From Calothrix sp. FI2-JRJ7 (GTDB lineage: Bacteria; Cyanobacteriota; Cyanobacteriia; Cyanobacteriales; Nostocaceae), in NCBI GenBank assembly GCA_019359675.1, contig JAHHGX010000029.1, positions 1 through 49,723 on the forward strand: DNA of 49,723 bases, written 5' to 3'. The notes beneath the pieces are model-generated. The model was given only the letters and a program-made list of their open reading frames with translations. It did no database searches and had not been told where the DNA came from. Position 1 is the first letter of the stretch. Each line of letters begins with the position of its first letter. The position numbers were made by a program, and so were the translations under genes. This document shows, piece by piece, positions 43,954 through 49,723 of this stretch.

Positions 43954-45128
43954 GATTCACCTAGCAGTTGATTTAGTACATATTCTATGCGTTTAATTAC
44001 TTTAACTTTGGAAGTGCTTCCATTCGCACTAGTATACGACGGCGGAAATAAACCCACCATTACGAGCCTTGAAAAAATCATGATTTGCAGCCTTTGAAAA
44101 TGGTAGGCGTATTTACGCCGCACGGTACTAGTATTTTTTTTGAACTCGTCAGAGTTTATCCAATCTGTAAACTTTGGTATAATATTGCTGTTTCTCCGCA
44201 AAGCTAGAGCAATTCCAACAGATAAAGACTCAAATTTGATACGAGTAGTTGTTTTATCAAGATTTTTACCTTGACGAAACCCTAAAGGAAAATGCATGTC
44301 TACAAAATCTAACATTGATGTAAACTCATTTTGCATCTTATCACGTTCAAAATTCTTATCTTCATTAACTTGTTTTAAGTAATTACTTAAAAAGTCATTA
44401 ATACTTGTTGTACTTGGATTAAAATTTTTATAATTATTTAGAAATGCAAAAAAACGCAACACAAATTCTTCCGGTTCTTTCCTATTTTTAGCAGCTTTAT
44501 CAAACTTACACAAATCAATAAATTTAGTATTTTTGGATAGTTCGTCAACTAGCTCTTGTAAAGAACCACGTAGTATGCCTCTACGCTTCTCCATCTCATT
44601 TAACTGAAGACTACCTGAATTAATTCTTTCAAATAAGTCTCTTCTGACTTCTTCGTCAGCATTCTCTGAAAGCTGAATCATCCGAATACTAGTTCGTTTA
44701 AAACGTCTTTGACGACCTATTTGTAAGTCATTAAAGGTAAAACCATTTAATTTTTTTAATTTTTCTAATCCCTGTAAAGTTAAGTCATTATTTAAAAATC
44801 TTGCTAAAGTACGGATGCGCTGTGTACCATCTATGATTTCTAAGCGTGATTCCTCTGTAACATCTGCAACAAATATATAGGGTATAGGTAAACCTAAAAT
44901 CACAGATTCAATTAACTTTGATTGCATTTCATCATTCCAACGCATTTCTCGCTGGTAATCAGGTATAAACAATTCGTTTTCATCTTTATCTTCTCCATCG
45001 TGATACTTCTGGATAAGAATTTCGATGGGGTATTCTATAGTATCGTAATCAACAGGTTTCTGTTTCTCCTTAATTTCTGCCTCTGCAATTTCTTTTATCT
45101 CATCTGTTATTTGTACTTTAGGTGACAT
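43950..45128 (-). CDS. DUF262 (ParB/GmrS-like) protein
   Basis: 392 residues. The N-terminal DUF262 core has ELFIPDYQREMRWNDEMQSK, then LIESVILGLPIPYIFVAD and LEIIDGTQRIRTLARFL; DGTQR (residues 100-104) is the DGQQR-type nucleotide-binding/hydrolysis motif of the ParB/Srx-like fold. A helical region with LFERINSGSLQLNEMEKRRG follows, then a C-terminal helical part that I do not recognise; there is no DUF1524 HNH nuclease as in GmrSD. DUF262 proteins act in modified-DNA restriction and other phage defences. Here it would sense or control the HEPN partner (inference). It is the upstream gene of the pair; AT-rich, free of GGCGCC. Confidence 0.85.
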   Translation of the reverse strand: MSPKVQITDEIKEIAEAEIKEKQKPVDYDTIEYPIEILIQKYHDGEDKDENELFIPDYQREMRWNDEMQSKLIESVILGLPIPYIFVADVTEESRLEIIDGTQRIRTLARFLNNDLTLQGLEKLKKLNGFTFNDLQIGRQRRFKRTSIRMIQLSENADEEVRRDLFERINSGSLQLNEMEKRRGILRGSLQELVDELSKNTKFIDLCKFDKAAKNRKEPEEFVLRFFAFLNNYKNFNPSTTSINDFLSNYLKQVNEDKNFERDKMQNEFTSMLDFVDMHFPLGFRQGKNLDKTTTRIKFESLSVGIALALRRNSNIIPKFTDWINSDEFKKNTSTVRRKYAYHFQRLQIMIFSRLVMVGLFPPSYTSANGSTSKVKVIKRIEYVLNQLLGES

Positions 45129-45417
45129 ATTTTTTACCTTAATTAGGAGTGCTTCTAGTCATGTTTGGATATGACTGAACAAACCGAGCTTCTATTTGGT
45201 GTAGCAGTTATATAAGATACAGTACCTTCACTTCAAAGGCAACTACTCTATAATACAATTGTAATAAAAATTACTCTTAAATAGATAAAGGTCTTTATAA
45301 ATCTCTCTGATTTTTCCTCTGTGCCCTCTGTGACTCTGTGGTAAATATAATTACATGCACTGTACAGGCGAGATGCCTGTGCTACAATTCACCAAAACGT
45401 CAAACATGAAGTATTGA
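45129..45417. other. Upstream region of the DUF262/HEPN pair
   Basis: About 290 bases that should hold the promoter. Two repeats are visible: a copy of the CTCTGTGACTCTGTGG string at 45313-45346, and a short palindrome GTACAGGCGAGATGCCTGTG near 45362-45381. No gene seen. Confidence 0.5.
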
Positions 45418-45632
45418 GTGTATACTTATATCTTGTACCTCTAAGTAAAAATTACATAATAGATAAAATAGAGTAATAAAAAGAACAAAACTGTTTAGTC
45501 CTCTTCAAGAGGACTTTGGCTATTAGCATATCGGTTTACAACCCTATGCGGGTAAGAACGCAGCGAATAATTTATAATTACTGAGTATCATTAATAAAGA
45601 GAAAATCCTTGGTACAAGACATAAGTATACAC
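45418..45632. repeat. MITE-like element, TATCTTGCACC family, copy C
   Basis: TIRs of 22 bases, GTGTATACTTATATCTTGTA plus CC at 45418-45439 and its complement at 45611-45632, with 21 of 22 matching. The 215-bp element carries an inner CCTCTTCAAGAGG hairpin and no gene. Its right end touches the copied nnr 3' segment. Confidence 0.75.
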
Positions 45633-45688
45633 ACCCTCACTCAATATCTACCGTTTGTATTAGCACAAAAAGCGGTTTAAACAAGTAA
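45629..45688 (+). repeat. Diverged second copy of the nnr 3' end
   Basis: The segment starts ACACACCCT like 43116 and then reads HTLTQYLPFVLAQKAV before a stop, against HTLTQYLPLVISTKHVLNT in nnr. Base identity over the 60 positions is roughly 75-80% by eye. The rest of nnr is absent here. The two copies bracket the DUF262/HEPN block. Confidence 0.72.
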
Positions 45689-46579
45689 AAAACTACATAA
45701 CTCCTGTTGTTTATCTTTTACACTTTGAATATGTCGAATAATAACCGCAATCGGATTAATCCCATATAAAATAAGTAATATCATCCAACAAATTAACTTA
45801 ATGCTGCTAAAAATTGTAGTTCGAGTTAACCACTCATGAATTGCAATGCGAGCTTCATCTAAAAAACCGTCATATTCTTGTTTATTTAACGACTCATGAA
45901 AAACACCAGCCTTAATTCCATGAATACCGCTCACCATATACTTACCCATTTGAATACGTTTTAGTTGTGCTACTTCAAGATGGCATAAATCATGGTAATG
46001 GATACAAACATTTCGGATTCTAATATGTTCATTTTGAATTTTAATAGGAATAAGACTTATACAGCCAAATCTATTTTTTAGATTAACTACTAACGGATGA
46101 TTAGTACATACAGCCAAGCACAATTTTGCCCAAGTTAAATGATAGTTAAATGGTATTTTGCTGGTATTAACTTTAATCGGTGCCTCTAAGACTTCTGTTT
46201 TTATAACTACCTGTGTATTATTTTGATAATATATATTATTCAAGCTAGCAAGGTCTATATCTGTGTAGTAAAGCTCTTTTAAAAATATAAAGAAATAGTT
46301 AGGAATTAATTTATAATTATAATTTACTAATTGTAAATATTCTTGGAGTCTAAATTTAAAATCGCATTTATAATTATATAGCTTTTCTGGCTCAAGTTGA
46401 TGGCGCCGCTTGTAGATAACGTAGGCACGTAGTAATAATAACTTTAGTCTCTGCTGTTTGACTTTATCCTTGCTTTTAATAGCTTCTTTTCCTAAAAAAG
46501 CCATTGTCAAAGCTTGTGCTTGTTGGTGAGAAAACTGGTTAAAGTTGGGATTCTGAAATACGTCGTGTTTAATTAGCAT
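45677..46579 (-). CDS. Unrecognised 300-residue protein with an HDLCH motif and a C-terminal membrane helix
   Basis: I do not recognise the family. The first 130 residues are basic, Tyr-, Gln- and Leu-rich and helical (KQQRLKLLLLRAYVIYKRRH, ELYYTDIDLASLNNIYY). A more conserved-looking core follows: ICIHYHDLCHLEVAQL-type sequence (as written VCIHYHDLCHLEVAQL), then MVSGIHGIKAGVFHESLNKQ and ARIAIHEWLTRT, rich in His, Asp and Glu, which could form a metal site. A hydrophobic helix (LICWMILLILYGINPIAVII) lies near the C-terminus. HDxxH also occurs in Coq4-like proteins, but the spacing to the next acidic residue differs. It overlaps the copied nnr end slightly. Low GC; one GGCGCC at 46402. Confidence 0.6.
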   Translation of the reverse strand: MLIKHDVFQNPNFNQFSHQQAQALTMAFLGKEAIKSKDKVKQQRLKLLLLRAYVIYKRRHQLEPEKLYNYKCDFKFRLQEYLQLVNYNYKLIPNYFFIFLKELYYTDIDLASLNNIYYQNNTQVVIKTEVLEAPIKVNTSKIPFNYHLTWAKLCLAVCTNHPLVVNLKNRFGCISLIPIKIQNEHIRIRNVCIHYHDLCHLEVAQLKRIQMGKYMVSGIHGIKAGVFHESLNKQEYDGFLDEARIAIHEWLTRTTIFSSIKLICWMILLILYGINPIAVIIRHIQSVKDKQQELCSFLLV

Positions 46580-46995
46580 TTTTTTATATTGATAATCAAT
46601 CTTAACGATTATGCTAACGGATGTTCCAGTATAAACACGTATTTTAAGTCGAAATGTTGCCCACTTTAAGAAAAATTTATAAATCCTAGTTATTTTTAAA
46701 GAAACTGCCTAAAGCAAAATATAGATAAGCAAAATATAAGGATAAGTTTGTCAGTAGATACACTCATGAACATATTAGAAGGGTGAAGTTAGAGTAGAAA
46801 AGCAAACAAATTAATCTACGAGCAGTGATTGTTTAACAAAAAATATTAATAAATCATGATGTCTCAAAAACGTTACATTGATTATAAAAATAAAGATATC
46901 AATTCCTGCCCTAAAGTTCCAGAGTCAATCATGACCGCTAGTCGATGCGAACTTACAGATATTCAAATGAAGATTTGCGGGAATCTCCCTTCTGA
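46580..46995. other. Intergenic before the ZIP remnant
   Basis: About 415 AT-rich bases. A forward 76-codon frame from ATG 46856 (MMSQKRYIDYKNKDINSCPK) runs into the ZIP remnant in another frame. It has no recognisable motif; it may be a fused scrap of another gene. Not called as a gene. Confidence 0.4.
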
Positions 46996-47337
46996 TTTGT
47001 ACGGTCATGTTTTTATGGTAACTCCAACTCTATCTTTGGCGTTTGGGGAGGTATTGCCATTATCTCTGGCGTGGCAGCACTTCTGAGCTATGCTTTGTTC
47101 AGTTGCTTTTCAGAAGAAGTTATTGCCGCAACCACTGCTGTAGCAGCAGGCGCCATTTTGGCGATGCTTACAGATACTATGATTCCAGAGGCGTTTGAGC
47201 AAGCTCATGATTTTGCTGGGTTGATTACCGTTTTGGGATTTCTCGCTGCTTTTGTTCTTAGAGGATGTTTGAAAAGTATTAATATTTACCAAAACCTAAC
47301 CCCTAACCCCTTCCCTACGAGGGAAGGGGAACGATAA
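46996..47337 (+). pseudogene. 3' remnant of a ZIP-family metal transporter
   Basis: In one forward frame the sequence reads FGVWGGIAIISGVAALLSYA, then FSEEVIAATTAVAAGAIL, AMLTDTMIPEAFEQAHDFAG and LITVLGFLAAFVLRG. This is the last quarter of cyanobacterial ZIP-type transporters, where GAILAMLxDTMIPEAFExAHxFAGLITVLGFLxAF is very constant; the His and Glu residues bind the metal. The first three quarters are absent and a stop precedes at 46993. After AFVLRG the frame runs into a dispersed repeat. Intact relatives move zinc or other divalent metals. Confidence 0.85.
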
Positions 47338-47400
47338 TATAAGGTTTTTAAAGCCTCTCCCCGTATCGGGGAGAGGTTTGGAGAGGGGTTTGATGTATAT
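47290..47400. repeat. CCCCTTCCCT...AGGGAAGGGG composite repeat
   Basis: TAACCCCTTCCCTACGAGGG pairs with itself (CCCCTTCCCT and AGGGAAGGGG), followed by CCTCTCCCCGTATCGGGGAG with its own stem. This type of repeat replaces the end of the ZIP remnant. A related hairpin is at 32144-32166. Just after, at 47455-47485, comes a GTTGGGTTACGCTTCGCTAT repeat. Confidence 0.65.
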
Positions 47401-47491
47401 TTTTAGACTTTGTAAGCTTGCTGTTTAAGTTAAATATTTTTATATTTTTTTCAGTTGGGTTACGCTTCGCTATACCCAACCTACGTCTTGT

Positions 47492-47851
47492 TTAAAGTCT
47501 TTTTTGTGCCATAGCTAGAAGTTGTTGTGCTTCAGGGTAAGAAGTTGTTCCGGGTTTGATTGTTCTGAGTTGGTTGATGATATCATGAATTTCGGCTTTG
47601 AATTGCTGAGTATCAGACGGCGCCGATACGATTAAGCTTTTTATCTCTCGGTTTGTTGCTTCGAGTATTTGTTTTGCTTCACTTTCATACCGTTGTCTGC
47701 TTTGGATAGTTCCTAAGTTTGTTTGATATTGGGCAATTAGTTTTTGTGCTTCTATATATAATATCCAAAATCCTGTAGAGACGTTACATGTAACGTCTCT
47801 ACATATGTTCATGGAACACCTAATATGCTGTATTTCTAGGCGCCAACACAA
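47492..47851 (-). pseudogene. C-terminal remnant of a coiled-coil protein, 5' end replaced by repeats
   Basis: The leftward frame ends with about 85 residues of natural-looking helical sequence: IEAQKLIAQYQTNLGTIQSR, QRYESEAKQILEATNREIKS, FKAEIHDIINQLRTIKPGTT and SYPEAQQLLAMAQKRL. I recognise this pattern as the C-terminal end of cyanobacterial coiled-coil proteins without a known function. The first 34 codons, in contrast, are made of a GTAGAGACG palindrome (47775-47802) and its flanks, so the ATG at 47851 is accidental. The rest of the gene is lost or lies elsewhere. Confidence 0.7.
47775..47802. repeat. Perfect 28-bp GTAGAGACGTTAC palindrome
   Basis: GTAGAGACGTTACA followed by its exact complement; extends to 30 bp with the flanking T and A. 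It marks the break point of the coiled-coil remnant. Confidence 0.9.
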
Positions 47852-48219
47852 TTATTCGATATTCTGGTCGAAAAGTGTCACTTCTCCTGCGTCATTAATC
47901 AATGTAACGGAACCTGAAGCCAAAGATTTTAGTATATTGCTAATTTGAGACATTAACGGTAGCAGAGAGCCTGGGCGTGTACTATAAACATCTAAAACTA
48001 TAATTCGCAACGTAAGACCATGAAGATTCTGTTGATACAGCAAGTTCTTATCAGCTCTAATAAAAACATCAAAGGATGTGCTTGTGCCAGAGCTAGAAGT
48101 TCTCGGTCTTTTACACCGCGTCAGCCCATCTCCTCAACATTTTTAACAAAATATCCTGCATCTGCAAGTGGTTTCTTTAGTTTCTTGCTTAATAGATTTT
48201 CATCAAATAGAATGAACAC
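47852..48219 (-). pseudogene. DUF5615 (PIN-like) toxin gene with a stop and a frameshift
   Basis: Read leftward from GTG 48219, inside the end of the DUF433 gene, the product begins VFILFDENLLSKKLKKPLAD and AGYFVKNVEEMG, the start of DUF5615 PIN-like proteins with the catalytic DEN. A TGA at 48121-48123 interrupts it where Trp or Gly is expected. The frame resumes with RGVKDRELLALAQAHP, shifts by one base near 48065, and continues FDVFIRADKNLLYQQNLHGL to DQNIE and a stop at 47852. It is thus a dead toxin partner of a VapBC-like pair; about 120 residues if repaired. One lesion alone might be a sequencing error; two make decay likely. Confidence 0.83.
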
Positions 48220-48481
48220 GAGTTGTGCGCTCCTGATCCAACATCATTTTTGCAATTACCTCTAAAGTGAGTAAAGCCTGACTCTTTAAGTGCGGGAAAT
48301 CTTCTAAAAACTCAGATAAACCTGCTTCATCTTCGAGGTAGTCAAAAAATGTTTGTAATGGAACTCGTGTCCCAACGAATACTGGAACTCCACTCATAAT
48401 CTCTGGATCAGAGTGAATAATTTCTCGGTCACGCAAATAAGATTGAATGTCTATTTTACTTGTATTCATACCTAATGGCAT
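48203..48481 (-). CDS. DUF433 antitoxin-like protein
   Basis: 92 residues (88 if the later ATG at 48469 is used, which looks more typical, MNTSKIDIQSYL). The DUF433 core is intact: IIHSDPEIMSGVPVFVGTRV, then PLQTFFDYLEDEAGLSEFLE and FPHLKSQALLTLEVIAKMM. This small winged-helix fold is found beside DUF5615 PIN-like toxins and is thought to be the antitoxin and autorepressor. Its end overlaps the toxin start by 17 bases, as in coupled toxin-antitoxin genes. The toxin is broken, so this is an orphan antitoxin. Confidence 0.88.
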   Translation of the reverse strand: MPLGMNTSKIDIQSYLRDREIIHSDPEIMSGVPVFVGTRVPLQTFFDYLEDEAGLSEFLEDFPHLKSQALLTLEVIAKMMLDQERTTRVHSI

Positions 48482-48819
48482 TAAGGAGTTATATTTTTAT
48501 TAATCGGTAATTTACAGCCTAACGTAAAATTACAATTTATTGATGGCTAAAGAGATAATGCCTTATTTTACACATATTTTGATGACTCAAACCACAGTTA
48601 CTTTTGGGATTTTTACAATTCCTGCACAGACTGCTACATGATTAGCAACTTCCCTTAGTGGTATCACGTCTCAAATGCTTGGGCTTCTTGGGTTAGGTTT
48701 TACCGAGCCTTTTTGCACATGACCTTAAAAGTCGGATATATAACTGAGGATAGTTACAAAGACAGAGCAAATGTTGCTACAATTTGTAAAGTAAATTAAA
48801 AAACTTTATATTAACTATA
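48482..48819. other. Intergenic before the dehydrogenase
   Basis: About 340 bases containing the divergent promoters of the DUF433 gene and the dehydrogenase. AT-rich, no GGCGCC. I see no gene or clear hairpin. Confidence 0.45.
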
Positions 48820-49596
48820 ATGACGACAGCTTTAATTACTGGTGCTTCTGGCGGAATTGGTAAAGCTTTTGCTGAGGAACTCGCTGCTCGTAACAACAAT
48901 TTAGTACTTGTCGCGCGCTCTGAAGAGAAGCTTTATCAGTTAGCATCAGAGCTGCAAGCTAAATATCATATTGAAGTTGATGTTATCGTCAAAGACCTAT
49001 CGGAAGTTGGTTCGACGGAACATGTCTTTGATTACACAAGGAACCAAGGAATTATAGTTGATACGCTAATTAATAACGCTGGTTTTGGAGACTATGGAGA
49101 CTTTGCCGAGCGTGATGGTGAGCGGCAAATGCAAATGATTCAATTAAATGTGTTAGCGCTTGTTGATTTAACACATAAATATTTACCCTTGATGCGGCAG
49201 CGACGCAGTGGTGATATTATTAATATTGCATCAATAGCAGCGTTTCAAGCGATACCTTATATGTCAGTATATGCCGCTAGTAAGGCCTTTGTACTAAGCT
49301 TTAGCGAGTCGTTATGGGCAGAAAATCGCGCGTTTGGTATACGTGTTCTATGTGTTTGTCCTGGCCCAATAGACACAAATTTTTTCAATGCGGCAAAATT
49401 CCCACCCACTATTGCGGCAAAAAATACTCAAATCACTAAAGTTGAAACTGTTGTTCGAGATACTCTCCAAGGTTTAGAAAGAGGTGAATCAGTAATTGTT
49501 AGTGGTGGGTTAACTAGTCATTTGATACCAAAGCTATCACGACTTGTACCACGTAGAACTTTAGTGACTGTGTTAGAGAAGCAGTTTAAAGCTTAG
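48820..49596 (+). CDS. Short-chain dehydrogenase/reductase (classical SDR)
   Basis: 258 residues, a typical classical SDR. The Rossmann motif TGASGGIG (residues 7-14), NNAG (85-88), catalytic Ser138, Tyr151 and Lys155 (YAASK) and the PG motif after the active site (CPGPIDTNF) are all present. The Arg in VLVARSEEKL after the second strand suggests NADPH preference. The family oxidises or reduces alcohols and ketones; members like this one (DltE/YqjQ-like) have ill-defined substrates. The gene is intact and alone. A MITE end follows 3 bases past the stop. Confidence 0.92.
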   Translation: MTTALITGASGGIGKAFAEELAARNNNLVLVARSEEKLYQLASELQAKYHIEVDVIVKDLSEVGSTEHVFDYTRNQGIIVDTLINNAGFGDYGDFAERDGERQMQMIQLNVLALVDLTHKYLPLMRQRRSGDIINIASIAAFQAIPYMSVYAASKAFVLSFSESLWAENRAFGIRVLCVCPGPIDTNFFNAAKFPPTIAAKNTQITKVETVVRDTLQGLERGESVIVSGGLTSHLIPKLSRLVPRRTLVTVLEKQFKA

Positions 49597-49723
49597 TCAG
49601 GACTTACGCAACTGGCACAATCAGTCTCGGCACGGCTTCGCCGCGCCATCAATACCCAAAGCGGTACAAGTTATATAATGCTAGGCGCCTGAATAGTATT
49701 GCTTTATGACAATCAGTCTTGGC
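49597..49723. repeat. Right edge: MITE end with AGGACTTACGC
   Basis: AGGACTTACGC at 49599-49609 is identical to the ends of the element at 12234-12350, so a member of that family starts here; the other end is beyond the window. A CGGCACGGCTTCGCCGCGCC stretch forms a small hairpin and GGCGCC occurs at 49684. No gene seen. Confidence 0.6.

Noticed and set aside
45677-46579. Assignment of the HDLCH protein to Coq4
   Set aside because: The glutamate expected about eleven residues after HDxxH is not in place and the flanking sequence does not match.
48020-48265. Forward 81-codon frame opposite the toxin-antitoxin locus
   Set aside because: The reverse strand has DUF433 and a decayed DUF5615 with clear family signals; this frame is their complement.

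Overview
The window looks like chromosome of a filamentous, probably Nostocales-type cyanobacterium with low to moderate GC. The evidence is a fused modBC gene, an mrpCDEFG-A'-B antiporter operon, an SSB ending in DDEIPF, secreted DUF11 proteins, and many short palindromic repeats of the kinds known from Nostoc/Calothrix relatives. A second signature is the palindrome GGCGCC, counted by eye about 90 times (about 3 expected at 40% GC). The usual cyanobacterial HIP1 octamer GCGATCGC was not seen, so GGCGCC may take its place here. Species identity is inferred, not shown.

Layout. 1-2.3 kb: a glyoxalase-like VOC gene split by a 132-bp MITE, and an Rrf2-type regulator broken by frameshifts. 2.9-7.9 kb: a forward transport operon with a sulfate-type binding protein, then pstS-pstC-pstA-pstB, closed by a strong terminator. 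8-11.7 kb: a small fatty-acid-hydroxylase-like protein, a dead CadD cadmium transporter, a methyltransferase with an unknown partner, and a DMT/EamA exporter. 13.1-17.0 kb: a complete, overlapping Mrp-type Na+/H+ antiporter operon. 17.0-18.0 kb: three gene remnants back to back (TnpB, an unknown protein, YihY/BrkB). 18.1-20.8 kb: modA and modBC behind a double inverted repeat that looks like an operator. 21-23 kb: a membrane protein, a broken multicopper oxidase and tRNA-Cys(GCA).

23.3-34.7 kb: a reverse-strand set of five exported proteins: three with DUF11-like domains, a small secreted one, and a 1180-residue protein with a predicted outer-membrane beta-barrel. The last three are translationally coupled and the set ends at a clear terminator. 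It looks like a cell-surface or appendage system of unknown function. 35.5-43.2 kb: housekeeping genes ssb, a sugar-type ABC ATPase, a glutathionyl-hydroquinone-reductase-like protein, mnmA, a SPOR-like secreted protein and nnr.

43.2-45.7 kb: a DUF262 gene overlapping a HEPN (RxxxxH) gene, a plausible defence or toxin-antitoxin pair. The block is GGCGCC-free and bordered by a diverged second copy of the 3' end of nnr, so it looks inserted. 45.7-49.7 kb: an unknown protein, a ZIP transporter remnant, a repeat-truncated coiled-coil gene, a DUF433 antitoxin beside a dead DUF5615 toxin, and an intact short-chain dehydrogenase.

Two themes recur. At least eight genes are broken or truncated. Several families of small palindromic repeats sit between genes, within genes and even in translated linkers. 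Some show compensatory changes in their stems, so the hairpin itself seems to be maintained.
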